DNA of 64,000 nucleotides from Pempheris klunzingeri (GCF_042242105.1 NC_092034.1:624144-688143); one strand, 5' to 3'. Counted from the first letter of the stretch, positions 33,151 to 44,475 are shown. Translations and numbers: made by a program. The notes: generated from the sequence alone by a model not told the origin.

Positions 33151-34315
33151 AGAGACGATCTACAAGCTGCTTTCCATCTGCAGGTGTTCACACAATACAC
33201 AACATTTACATTTTCATCTTGTTTCCTCAAAAAGCAATTTCAGCATATTTCATTCCAAAAACACAGGTTTTAAAATCCTACTTAAAAAAATCAATTTATC
33301 AATAGTCTAGTCAATATTGACCAGAGAAGACGTGACACTGCTCTGGATTAAAAACATGCCAGTGCAAATGAGGATCTGTTTTGTTTAAAGGTGTTGCACC
33401 AACCTGTACTCTGTCCATGACACATGAGATCTGTATTTATAACCAAAGACTCTCACGTTAAATGTGTGATCTTTAAAAAAGGCCGTGGGAGGAAACAGAA
33501 AGACGACCAGAGGAGGGAAACCACCTGGAGGAAACACGAGCAGGCCTCAGGCCTAAAGACAGAGGTGACATATGATGCAGAGGAAATAGGAACTAAGACA
33601 TCAGCGCTCAAAAACCCCTGAAAAGACCCACGGACCTGAAACCACAGACTGAAAGAGACCGAAGCTTCTCAAACTTCTCAGACTTAAAGATCAGAGAAAG
33701 AAACTGGGAGCTGCTGCTGAAGAGGACAAACCAAATACCAGAGGTCAGAGTGGACATTTCATGGACATTAGGAACTGAAACCATGTTCTGGAGGCAAAGA
33801 AAAGGTTTCTATGTTCAGATCAGTCAGATCAGTGCTGGAGTTTAGCTCTCTGGATCTGGAGCTGCTCCCTCATTCCTGTGTGATTACAGATCTACTCCCT
33901 GACCAGAGGGCGGATCTCATTCCTGTGTGATTACAGAGCTGCTTCCTGCCGAAGCTGGCTGGGATCCATCTTCTCCCTCTGTGTCTGGACTTCACCACAC
34001 ATGACTCAACAGGAGCAGATCAGGAGACAGCATCATGAGATCAGCTGCTGCTGAGTGTCCCTCTGCAGCTCTGTGGATCTGTGTGGATCTCTGTGGATCT
34101 GCTTCTATCTGATAGAGATCTTTGTGTCGTGTTTTGGGCTTTGGTATCCTTCCTGGATGGAACGCCCTCAGAAACCATCTTAGATGAATCTAATCTTGAT
34201 GAAATGTGACCCGACCCGTCCGGGGAGGAGCTGAACCACTTTGGTTTCTACTGAAGGAAGGAAGTTCACTGTTTGAGTAACAAACTCAAAACGAGAGCAG
34301 AGGAAGTTCCCCTGA
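31936..34315. other. Unique spacer inside the inverted duplication
   Basis: AT-rich, no exon or RNA gene recognised. Holds a (TA)n microsatellite at about 33075-33147 and three short copies of cacctggatcaca near 32873-32912. Confidence 0.6.
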
Positions 34316-34321
34316 AAACTA

Positions 34322-35393
34322 CAGGCTCTGAATAACTGAGTCTGAATAACTGAGTCTGAAGAACAGTCTGAATAACACAGTCTGAAGAACACAGTCTGAA
34401 TAACACAATCTGAATAACACAGTCTGAAGAACACAGTCTGAAGAACAGTCTGAATAACACAGTCTGAAGAACAGTCTGAATAACACAGTCTGAAGAACAC
34501 AGTCTGAAGAACAGTCTGAAGAACACAGTCTGAAGAACAGTCTGAAGAACACAGTCTGAAGAACAGTCTGAATAACACAATCTGAATAACACAGTCTGAA
34601 GAACACAGTCTGAATAACACAGTCTGAATAACAGTCTGAATAACACAATCTGAATAACACAGTCTGAAGAACACAGTCTGAATAACACAATCTGAATAAC
34701 ACAGTCTGAAGAACACAGTCTGAATAACACAGTCTGAATAACAGTCTGAATAACACAATCTGAATAACACAGTCTGAATAACACAGTCTGAATAACAGTC
34801 TGAATAACACAATCTGAATAACACAGTCTGAATAACAGTCTGAATAACACAATCTGAATAACACAGTCTGAAGAACAGTCTGAAGAACACAGTCTGAAGA
34901 ACACAGTCTGAAGAACAGTCTGAAGAACACAGTCTGAAGAACACAGTCTGAAGAACAGTCTGAAGAACACAGTCTGAAGAACAGTCTGAATAACACAGTC
35001 TGAAGAACACAGTCTGAATAACACAGTCTGAATAACACAATCTGAATAACACAATCTGAATAACACAGTCTGAAGAACAGTCTGAAGAACACAGTCTGAA
35101 GAACAGTCTGAATAACACAATCTGAATAACACAATCTGAATAACACAGTCTGAATAACACAGTCTGAATAACACAATCTGAATAACACAATCTGAATAAC
35201 ACAGTCTGAAGAACAGTCTGAAGAACACAGTCTGAAGAACAGTCTGAATAACACAGTCTGAATAACACAATCTGAATAACACAGTCTGAAGAACACAGTC
35301 TGAAGAACAGTCTGAAGAACACAGTCTGAAGAACAGTCTGAATAACACAGTCTGAATAACACAGTCTGAAGAACACAGTCTGAAGACAGAGAA
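34322..35393. repeat. AGTCTGAATAACAC / AGTCTGAAGAAC array
   Basis: About 80 copies of interleaved 14-bp (agtctgaataacac) and 12-bp (agtctgaagaac) units. The minus strand is open over more than 400 codons only because the unit lacks stops. Confidence 0.95.
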
Positions 35394-35439
35394 ACACAGA
35401 GGAACACTGAGGAACACTGAGGGAGCGTTTCTTATCTGA

Positions 35440-35501
<62 letters not shown>
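35440..35501. repeat. (CA)n microsatellite
   Basis: About 30 uninterrupted CA dinucleotides. Confidence 0.95.
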
Positions 35502-35503
<2 letters not shown>

Positions 35504-35630
35504 GCCCTGACGGATAAGAGGTGTAGAAAATGAGATGAGGTGTGACGGGACGTTGTGAGTGTGAGTGTGACTGAGACGCCCCCTGCTGGACCGTCCCTGC
35601 ACAGCACTGTCACAGCTTAATGAGAGAGGT

Positions 35631-35735
35631 TCTCTCTCCCTCAGGTGTGTCTGTCTCCCCCTGTCTCTCTCCCTCAGGTGTGTCTGTCTCCCCCTGTCTC
35701 TCTCCCTCAGGTGTGTCTGTCTCCCCTGTCTGTTG
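35631..35735. repeat. 33-bp tandem repeat, three copies
   Basis: tctctctccctcaggtgtgt plus ctgtctccccctg, three copies. Confidence 0.85.
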
Positions 35736-35807
35736 CCAGAGTCAGGAGGGTTACTCCAGGTCATCTCCCCACACACCTGCAGTCACACCTGTTCCTGATC
35801 TTCCTCG

Positions 35808-35873
35808 TCCTCCTCCTCCTCCTCCTCCTCCTCCTCCTCCTCCTCCTCCTCCTCCTCCTCCTCCTCTTCCTCT
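35808..35873. repeat. (CCT)n microsatellite
   Basis: About 21 CCT triplets with minor interruption. Confidence 0.9.
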
Positions 35874-35979
35874 CTTCATAAGGTCACCCTTTCACTCACT
35901 GCCAGATTGTCTGTTTCCTTATAGTTATTTCAGACTCCTTGTTTCCAGATTCACGATCGCTTGTGCTGGTATTTGTTCC

Positions 35980-38862
35980 TCATCTCCGTCCCTGTTCCCT
36001 CCTGTTCCCTCATCTCTAGCCTCCTGTTCCCTCCTGTTCCCTCATCTCCAGCCTCCTGTTCCCTCCTGTTCCCTCATCTCCAGCCTCCTGTTCCCTCCTG
36101 TTCCCTCATCTGCAGCCTCCTGTTCCCTCCTGTTCCCACCTGTTCCCTCATCTGCAGCCTCCTGTTCCCACCTGTTCCCTCATCTGCAGCCTCCTGTTCC
36201 CTCATCTGCAGCCTCCTGTTCCCTCATCTCCAGCCTCCTGTTTCCTCCTGTTCCCTCACCTCCAGCCTCCTGTTCCCTCCTGTTCCCCCCGTTCCCCCCT
36301 GTTCCCTCCTGTTCCCTCTTGTTCCCTCCTGTTCCCCCCTGTTCCCTCTTGTTCCCTCCTGTTCCCTCATCTCCAGCCTCCTGTTCCCTCCTGTTCCCTC
36401 TTGTTCCCTCCTGTTCCCCCCTGTTCCCTCTTGTTCCCTCCTGTTCCCTCCTGTTCCCCCCTGTTCCCTCCTGTTCCCCCCTGTTCCCTCTTGTTCCCTC
36501 CTGTTCCCTCCTGTTCCCCCCTGTTCCCTCCTGTTCCCCCCTGTCCCCCCCTGTCCCCTCCTGTTCCCCCCTGTTCCCTCCTGTTCCCTCTTGTTCCCTC
36601 CTGTTCCCCCCTGTTCCCTCTTGTTCCCTCCTGTTCCCTCCTGTTCCCCCCTGTTCCCTCCTGTTCCCCCCTGTCCCCCCCTGTCCCCTCCTGTTCCCCC
36701 CTGTTCCCTCTTGTTCCCTCCTGTTCCCTCCTGTTCCCCCCTGTTCCCTCCTGTTCCCCCCTGTTCCCCCTTGTTCCCTCCTGTTCCCCCCTGTTCCCTC
36801 CTGTTCCCCCCTGTCCCCCCCTGTCCCCTCCTGTTCCCCCCTGTTCCCCCCTGTTCCCCCCTGTTCCCTCCTGTTCCCTCTTGTTCCCTCCTGTTCCCTC
36901 TTGTTCCCTCCTGTTCCCTCTTGTTCCCTCCTGTTCCCTCCTGTTCCCCCCTGTCCCCCCCTGTCCCCTCCTGTCCCCTCCTGTTCCCTCTTGTTCCCTC
37001 CTGTTCCCCCCTGTTCCCTCTTGTTCCCTCCTGTTCCCTCCTGTTCCCCCCTGTTCCCTCCTGTTCCCCCCTGTTCCCTCTTGTTCCCTCCTGTTCCCTC
37101 CTGTTCCCCCCTGTTCCCTCCTGTTCCCCCCTGTCCCCCCCTGTCCCCTCCTGTTCCCCCCTGTTCCCTCCTGTTCCCTCCTGTTCCCTCCTGTTCCCCC
37201 CTGTTCCCTCCTGTTCCCCCCTGTTCCCCCTTGTTCCCTCCTGTTCCCTCCTGTTCCCCCCTGTTCCCTCCTGTTCCCCCCTGTCCCCCCCTGTCCCCTC
37301 CTGTTCCCCCCTGTTCCCCCCTGTTCCCCCCTGTTCCCTCCTGTTCCCTCCTGTTCCCCCCTGTCCCCCCCTGTCCCCTCCTGTTCCCCCCTGTTCCCCC
37401 CTGTTCCCTCCTGTTCCCTCCTGTTCCCCCCTGTTCCCTCCTGTTCCCTCTTGTTCCCTCCTGTCCCCCCCTGTCCCCTCCTGTTCCCCCCTGTTCCCTC
37501 CTGTTCCCTCCTGTTCCCTCCTGTTCCCCCCTGTTCCCTCCTGTTCCCCCCTGTTCCCTCCTGTTCCCTCTTGTTCCCTCCTGTTCCCCCCTGTTCCCTC
37601 CTGTTCCCTCCTGTTCCCCCCTGTTCCCTCCTGTTCCCCCCTGTCCCCCCCTGTCCCCTCCTGTTCCCCCCTGTTCCCTCCTGTTCCCTCCTGTTCCCCC
37701 CTGTTCCCTCCTGTTCCCCCCTGTTCCCTCCTGTTCCCTCTTGTTCCCTCCTGTTCCCCCCTGTTCCCTCCTGTTCCCCCCTGTTCCCTCCTGTTCCCCC
37801 CTGTTCCCTCCTGTTCCCTCTTGTTCCCTCCTGTTCCCCCCTGTTCCCTCCTGTTCCCTCCTGTTCCCTCTTGTTCCCTCCTGTTCCCTCTTGTCCCCCC
37901 CTGTTCCCCCCTGTTCCCCCCTGTTCCCTCCTGTTCCCTCTTGTTCCCTCCTGTTCCCCCCTGTTCCCTCCTGTTCCCCCCTGTTCCCTCCTGTTCCCTC
38001 TTGTTCCCTCCTGTTCCCCCCTGTTCCCTCCTGTTCCCCCCTGTTCCCTCCTGTTCCCCCCTGTTCCCTCTTGTTCCCTCCTGTTCCCTCCTGTTCCCCC
38101 CTGTTCCCTCCTGTTCCCCCCTGTCCCCCCCTGTTCCCTCCTGTTCCCCCCTGTTCCCTCCTGTTCCCCCCTGTTCCCTCTTGTTCCCTCCTGTTCCCTC
38201 CTGTTCCCCCCTGTTCCCTCCTGTTCCCCCCTGTCCCCCCCTGTTCCCTCCTGTTCCCCCCTGTTCCCTCCTGTTCCCCCCTGTTCCCTCCTGTTCCCTC
38301 TTGTTCCCTCCTGTTCCCTCCTGTTCCCTCCTGTTCCCCCCTGTTCCCTCCTGTTCCCCCCTGTTCCCTCCTGTTCCCTCTTGTTCCCTCCTGTTCCCTC
38401 CTGTTCCCTCTTGTTCCCTCCTGTTCCCCCCTGTTCCCTCCTGTTCCCTCCTGTTCCCTCTTGTTCCCTCCTGTTCCCTCTTGTCCCCCCCTGTTCCCTC
38501 CTGTTCCCCCCTGTTCCCTCCTGTTCCCTCTTGTTCCCTCCTGTTCCCCCCTGTTCCCTCCTGTTCCCCCCTGTTCCCTCCTGTTCCCTCTTGTTCCCTC
38601 CTGTTCCCCCCTGTTCCCTCCTGTTCCCCCCTGTTCCCTCCTGTTCCCCCCTGTTCCCTCTTGTTCCCTCCTGTTCCCTCCTGTTCCCCCCTGTTCCCTC
38701 CTGTTCCCCCCTGTCCCCCCCTGTTCCCTCCTGTTCCCCCCTGTTCCCTCCTGTTCCCCCCTGTTCCCTCCTGTTCCCTCTTGTTCCCTCCTGTTCCCTC
38801 CTGTTCCCTCTTGTTCCCTCCTGTTCCCTCTTGTTCCCTCCTGTTCCCTCCTGTTCCCTCGT
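35980..38862. repeat. 2.9-kb decamer array CTGTTCCCTC/CTGTTCCCCC
   Basis: Begins as a 20-35 bp unit with 'catctccagcctc' inserts (35990-36390), then becomes a pure array of 10-bp units CTGTTCCCTC, CTGTTCCCCC, TTGTTCCCTC and CTGTCCCCCC. The minus strand is purine-rich with runs of five to seven G every 10 bp, a strong G-quadruplex candidate. It is open for 800-1080 codons on both strands, which only reflects the absence of stops in the unit. Confidence 0.95.
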
Positions 38863-39569
38863 CTCTGTGTGTGACACAAACTGAACACAGACGTGGAAGA
38901 AGTGCAGCTTTTCCTGATGCTGTGTATCTTTATTGTTTTATATTTCCCATCATATTAAAAACACTTCATGACATCGTTTCATTCATTCAGTGGTTAAATG
39001 TGTTTTCTTCTGAAAGCTGAGTGTAAAAACATCTTTTATAAAACATGAGTGGAAACAAAGCAAAGCTCAAATAAGAACTCCTGACGGCTTATCACAACAA
39101 TTCATGCCTGAATATTTAATCACCTCTGTTTATTGTGGAGGTGAGCTGAAGCGCTGCAGGACGGAGGAACGATGTCGTGCAGGAGACAGAGTGAGTAAAA
39201 GACACCCTGAATATGTTCAGAGCGACTAATGAACTTTCTTCTGTTGATTCTTGGTCTGTTTTTTTAGAAACAGGACAAAATACCTTCATGACTGAAAAGC
39301 TTTGTCTCGTCCAGCACGTCGACCGGTAGGGTTCTGCAGGGTACGTCATATACTGTGCATAGAAAGGAACTATATCAATGAATATATGTTGAGCATTTCT
39401 AATGTACGTAGATCATTCTGACCTGGTTAACATTGTTCCCCCCCCTGATCTAGAGCCACATTACATAAGTCAGCTTTGTGCTGGTAAATGTTAGAACATC
39501 ACGTTTAATCCAAAGACGGTTCTGTGGGGGAACTGCTCGCTCTATGTCCTACCCTCCTCCTCTGAGGTT

Positions 39570-39643
39570 TTGGACGGAAGAAGAATAATAAGTCAGATAA
39601 GTATGGAGAATAATAATAGTGGGCCTTGCTTGCAAGCGGCCCA
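39570..39643 (-). mobile_element. Interspersed repeat fragment abutting Vset-B stop
   Basis: On the minus strand: gtgggccgcttgcaagcaag, gcccactattattattctcc, ending near ttattattcttcttccg. This resembles a high-copy fish repeat starting GGGCCGCTTGCAAGC (from memory). It starts at the last bases of the Vset-B reading frame and sits where Vset-A has its membrane exon. Confidence 0.5.
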
Positions 39644-41749
39644 CTAATGACAACAACAAGGACATATGGGACATTCATGAGGACATGGACAATCGGGTGG
39701 ATCATTGGGTCTAGGACCTCCAGCCCTGGCTCCTCTTGGCTCAGCGTTCAGACCTGCAGAGCAGAAACAGGTGTGAGGCAGCTGATGATGAAGAGCAACA
39801 CAGAGTCCGACTCAATGGAAGCAGCGTTTACCTGAATCAGCCGACCTCCTGACCCTCAGGCTGACCGTCTGCCTGAACACGGCTGCTCTCCTGCTGCGAG
39901 CTCTGCTGGAGGAGGACACCACACACTCGTACACCCCCGTGTCGTTGGCCGTCACCCTCTTCATGTCCAGAGAGAAGTCTCCTCTCTGAGGGTCTCTGAG
40001 CCGCACTCGGTCCACAAACGCCGGGTTCTGGTGCCTTTCATACGAGCGGTTCTCCCTGATGAACAGCACGTAGTCGCTCAGGTCCAGCCGAGTCCACGCG
40101 ATCTTAGAGAAGGCGTCCTGGTTGGGGTACAAACACTGAAGGACGGCGTCCTGCCCGCTGAACGATGTCACTGTCAGCATGTCTGAAACACAACAAAACA
40201 GGAAGTAACAGTCAGCAAGAGGAACGCTCGCTATGGCGGTGCTGAGTGCTTTTATCCCTTTATACAAGTGCTGTTAGCCTGTTGTTAGCATGCTGTTAGC
40301 ATGAGATCTTGTCTAAATGACACGCGGTTGGTGGGAACTACTTTTTCTTCCGCCTGGGTAAGTGCGTCATGCGTAAGCGCAGCGGCACGCTGCTCCGTGC
40401 TGTCAGTCAGTCACAGTGTGAGTTGTTCCTGAACAAGAACCTGTGAATGAGGAACAACAGTGTCAGTGTTGGATGCTGTGTTATTCACATGTTCACTATT
40501 TACATGTTAACATGTCCATGTAACGTGAATTAAGACGCAAGTTTGCATCTTTATAGTGGTTCTTAATAATTAAAGAAGAATTTATTTGAATGTTTTTATA
40601 ATTGTACTCATTTTCTTTGTTTCACAGAAACACCATTTTCACATATTTTGTATGATTGTGTCCTCCCTTTGGTTTTTCTATTGTTGTATTAACTCGGCTA
40701 TATTGTAAATGAGGCCGCTACCTCAATATACTTCAGAGTTTAAAATAAATAAAAAAACAAATGACTCTGCCTTATATTTGAAATACACTTCTTTTTTTAG
40801 ATTCAAAAGACATATTAGGTGTAGTCGCATAAAATATAGGTATCGGTGTTGGTGTCGCCGATACCAGCCTGAATTTTACTCAGTGTCGGATCGGAAAGGA
40901 AATCAGTGGTATGGAACATCACTACTCAGGAGGAGAAACTTTGTTTTCCCTTTTCTATGAAACACTGAGAGAGACGACAGCTGCTGCAAGAAAATAGGCT
41001 CCTCCTTCTCATCTTCCTCCTCCTCCTCCTCCTCCTCCTCCTCCTTCTCATCTTCCTCCTCCTCCTCCTTCTCATCTTCCTCCTCCTCCTCCTCCTCCTC
41101 CTCCTCCTCCTCCTCCTTCTCATCTTCCTCCTCCTCCTCCTTCTCATCTTCCTCCTCCTCCTCCTCCTCCTCCTCCTTCTCATCTTCCTCCTCCTTCTCA
41201 TCTTCCTCCTCCTCCTCCTTCTCATCTTCCTCCTCCTCCTCCTCCTCCTCCTCCCCCTCCTTCTCATCTTCCTCCTCCTCCTCTTAGGTTTTAGTTCTTT
41301 AGTAGTTTGTCGTGGCAAATCTAAGAATCAGTCGACAACTCAGAGATCCACTGCGTCATTTTTTTCAGACTGTTTCCAGGCTGTTTTCCAGACTGTTTTC
41401 AGACTGTTTTCAGACTGTTTCCAGACTGTTTCCAGGCTGTTTTCCAGACTGTTTCCAGGCTGTTTCCAGACTGTTTTCCAGACTGTTTTCAGACTGTTTC
41501 CAGGCTGTTTTCCAGACTGTTTTCAGACTGTTTTCAGACTGTTTCCAGGCTGTTTCCAGGCTGTTTTCCAGACTGTTTTCCAGGCTGCTCCCAAACAGAT
41601 CAGATGTTTAAACGTTGTTTCTCATGAATACAGAAGAATAAAAACCCTCCTGACTGAGACTAAAGGGTGAAATAAAGAAGTTAAATAAGCAGCAGAATCT
41701 ATTTTATTGATGAGAAACAAAAACATCTATGACGTCATCTAACTATAGT

Positions 41750-41803
<54 letters not shown>

Positions 41804-41988
41804 GTTCTCAATACTACATCATACAACAATCACAGAAATAAAGTGCTTCATATAAAATGTAATAAAATATCAACTCCCAATACGAACAGGCTTCGAGCCG
41901 ACAGAATACAGACGTTCATAAAAAGTGTAAAACTGAGAAGCATTGATATGATGTTTGTAATTAATGTATCTCAGTTTGACAATCACTG

Positions 41989-42020
<32 letters not shown>

Positions 42021-42037
42021 TCAGAGGTCACCTAAAC

Positions 42038-42098
<61 letters not shown>

Positions 42099-42179
42099 AC
42101 ACACACACTCACCTTCTGCAGTCTGACTAAATCTCCACAGAGTCGTGAGGAAAACCACAAATATCACAGCAGCCGCCAT
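39644..42179 (-). CDS. V-set protein without membrane anchor (Vset-B)
   Basis: Mirror paralogue of Vset-A on the minus strand: 42179-42113 (signal [20 protein letters not shown]), 40182-39832 (V domain: DAVLQCLYP, KIAWTRLDLSDYVLF, NDTGVYECVV), 39753-39644 (GLNAEPRGARAGGPRPNDPP then DCPCPHECPICPCCCH, stop). Total 528 nt, 175 aa, in frame throughout. The first two exons have exactly the lengths of Vset-A (67 and 351 nt), but the third exon has no hydrophobic helix. In the next frame the same bases read IVHVLMNVPYVLVVVI, which looks like the ghost of a membrane helix. So a frameshift turned the anchor into a short cysteine-rich tail, and a repeat fragment follows the stop. The product would be secreted, or the gene is a young pseudogene. 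One sequon of Vset-A (NLS) is lost. Confidence 0.7.
40640..40935. mobile_element. Fragments of interspersed repeats
   Basis: A retroposon-like end (attgtaaatgaggccgctac, aataaataaa) followed by tatcggtgttggtgtcgccg and ataccagcctgaatttt..ggaacatcactac, resembling fish hAT-type repeats with 'TATCGG' words. Within the Vset-B upstream intron region. Assigned from memory. Confidence 0.4.
41010..41285. repeat. (CCT)n-TTCTCATCTT minisatellite in Vset-B intron
   Basis: CTCCTCCTC runs punctuated by CTTCTCATCTTC every 20-50 bp; the counterpart of the purine-rich array in the Vset-A intron. Confidence 0.9.
41367..41590. repeat. GACTGTTTTCCAG/GGCTGTTTCCAG array
   Basis: About 18 copies of an 11-14 bp unit agactgttttc/caggctgtttcc in the Vset-B intron. 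Confidence 0.9.
41755..42112. repeat. CA/TG microsatellites around unique core
   Basis: (CA)n at 41755-41801, (TG)n at about 41990-42018 and (AC)n at about 42038-42110. The last abuts the Vset-B signal-exon donor (GCAGAAG, then gtgagtgtgtgtg on the minus strand). Confidence 0.9.
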
Positions 42180-42194
42180 GACAGCAGAGTGTGT

Positions 42195-42274
42195 GTTCAC
42201 TGTTTGTATCCTCAGTGAAGAGCAGAGGCTTTTATACTGGAGGGGGGGCTCCTGTGTCACATGACTTCTGGGAA
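42195..42274 (-). promoter_or_regulatory. Vset-B core promoter
   Basis: On the minus strand: TTCCCAGAA (42274-42266), then GTCATGTGAC and ACAGGAGCC, TATAAAA (42236-42230) and the leader word ACAAACAGTGAACACAC before the ATG at 42179. Confidence 0.65.
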
Positions 42275-43757
42275 AACAACACACACAGACACACACACAC
42301 AGACACACACACACAATAACACACACAGACACACACACACTAAATCAGTGACAGAGTCTTCGTCACACACACACTAACACCTGGACACACACACCTGAGT
42401 GGAGACGGACAGACGGACATTCACAGTCAGGATGTAACAGGTGAACAGGTGAACACTTACTTCACTCTCAGGTGAGACAAACTGTGCATGAGGACGAGCT
42501 GAAAGCCTTTAAAACTCCCAGAAACCATCATTTTCTCTTCAGTCTCCTCCACCAGACGGACGCTGGGCTGTCTGCAGCTCACCTGTCCGCAGCTCACCTG
42601 TCTGCAGCTCACCCGTCTGCAGCTCACCTGTCTCACCCCTCCTCACCTGTCTCACTGTGTTTAGTGATGGTTTGCCTCTTTTCCTGTCAGTAAACTCACG
42701 CATGCAGAGGAAGTTTGTGGGTTGAGCTGGTTTTACAGAAGTGTTGCTTTCACATCACCAAGAGGGAGAAAGATACAAACACCTTTACTGATCAGCAAAG
42801 TTTGTTATAGAAATATGATTTCATTGATCGAAACTGAGAGAACAAGTGAGGAAAAGCAGAATAAAGAGCAAACAGAGAGAAATCTAGTGTTCAAAGGTTT
42901 CAGGAAGTCACAGTTGTGATGTTCTACTAAATCCATGATGTCCACTCTTTAATTTGTCTCCCAGCTCCGCTGTTATCACAGCTACAAACTGTTCCCGTCC
43001 ACGTCAGCGAGCTTCACAGGAACAAAGAGGAGCAGCGCAGAGGGAGGGAGGTGTCTGGAGAGAGGACGACCACTCGGCTGTTTATCACAAGCTGCCTTTA
43101 ACGCTTCCTGCTTCACTTTGAGCTCGGACGTCACCTCTAAGACCTCCTGACAGACGCAGCCAGTCTCAGTGTCGCTGATCTGCTCTCTCTGAGACGAGCC
43201 GTCAGACTCTGGAGCTACTCGGATTAAAGACGAGTTCATCTGACATGTGGAGTCTGAGCGACAGCGGTGAGTCACGAAAACAGCTCTTAGCATGAAATCA
43301 CCTTCTTTGTCAACTCAACAGGTCCAAACTGTCTCAGCGGGATTTAAAGGCATTTGCAGTCGATCATTTCCATCATTAATCCAGCTGAGAGAAGCAGTTT
43401 AACACTGAGCTCTGAGCTCCCTTCAGTTCACTTCCTACAGAGACAGTTCCATTGTCTGCATATCGTCGAATACGGTGTATTTTCTTGTTCGTGTCCTTCA
43501 GACGACATGTTGTGATAAAACTAAGAGTAAAGCCATGATGAACGTGATGAAGCTCGACTCTGTAGTAACACCCTGGAAACACTGACCAGGTTAGAAAGAA
43601 CTAAAACTCTCTGCAGAACCACAACAGCTGTGTTTCTGGACTCTTCCATGTTCGGTTCATTTGACTTTTTATATATCTACATATCGCACACACACACCTG
43701 TGATGTTGGTGCTTCTACATCACACAGTGCAGTCTCTCTCTCTGTTATATTAACAAT

Positions 43758-43784
43758 GATGGGAAATACTGTCTGTCAGAATAA
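43758..43784 (+). pseudogene. Remnant of mirror FCRL-b last exon
   Basis: gatgggaaatactgtctgtc plus agaataa is the last nine codons and stop of FCRL-b, in mirror orientation, followed by the same 3' UTR with AATAAA. About 110 bp of unrelated sequence precedes it, after which the arm resumes at the counterpart of about 25230. All Ig, membrane and first tail exons are gone. Confidence 0.75.
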
Positions 43785-44009
43785 AAAAAGCTTCTGTCAG
43801 GATGACATCTTGGTTTATTTAGGTGAAAACTGATTTTCTGAATAAATGAACCTGTTAATCTGCTGGGGGGGGGGGCTGTTTCTCAGCTTCTCATTTGTCT
43901 GAACTGTTTGTGTTTGAGTCCAGAGTTTCCAGTCGTCTCTTCACTGAGGTCGACCTTCACACCTCCTCAGCGGTCCAGCTGCTGATGAGCCAGCCTGCAG
44001 CTGCTCCTC

Positions 44010-44086
44010 CACGTCAGGACCTTCTTCTTCCTCCACGTCAGGACCTTCTTCTTCCTCCACGTCAGGACCTTCTTCTTCCTCCACGT
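44010..44086. repeat. 24-bp minisatellite, right-arm copy
   Basis: Three units of the repeat that has eleven units at 21748-22013, in reverse complement. Confidence 0.9.
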
Positions 44087-44343
44087 CCTCTGAACCACAC
44101 TGGTGTCACAGCGCCTCCTGTCCTCATCAACACAATCCACTCTCTTCTTCTGTGGTTCATCTGTAGCTTTGCTCTTTTTCAGCTTGTTTCTCTGCAGCAC
44201 CAATAAAAGTGTCGCTCTGGTGTTTGTCGTGTGGTTCTGTGGGTTTCACATCGCTGCTGGGTGGAACATGTGACCTGGTTAGAGAGAACATGGTCACATC
44301 TCTGTGGTTGGAAAGCTTCAGTTGTTTCTTCTGATGTTTGCTG

Positions 44344-44475
44344 CTGTATTTTTATTCTTTTGTTTTGTGGAGGGAAACGAACAAAGTAAGAATTTCATTG
44401 CTCAGTGTCACCACCGTGTTCTTACTGTGCACATGACAAATAAACATCTTGAATCTTGAATCTTGAATCTTTTAG
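44344..44475 (+). mobile_element. Retroposon 3' tail with (TTGAATC)n
   Basis: taagaatttcattgctcagt ... cacatgacaaataaacatct, then three TTGAATC copies. It interrupts the arm homology between the blocks at 44343 and 44487. Confidence 0.6.

Noticed and set aside
34180-35613. Minus-strand frames of 362-477 codons (Cys-Ser-Asp-Cys repeats)
   Set aside because: Repeat translation of the 12/14-bp array, equally open in three frames.
35620-38888. Frames of 827-1084 codons on plus and 836-902 on minus strand (Pro/Cys/Ser/Leu and Gly/Glu/Arg repeats)
   Set aside because: Both strands are open because the 10-bp unit lacks stops; the peptide period follows the DNA unit exactly.
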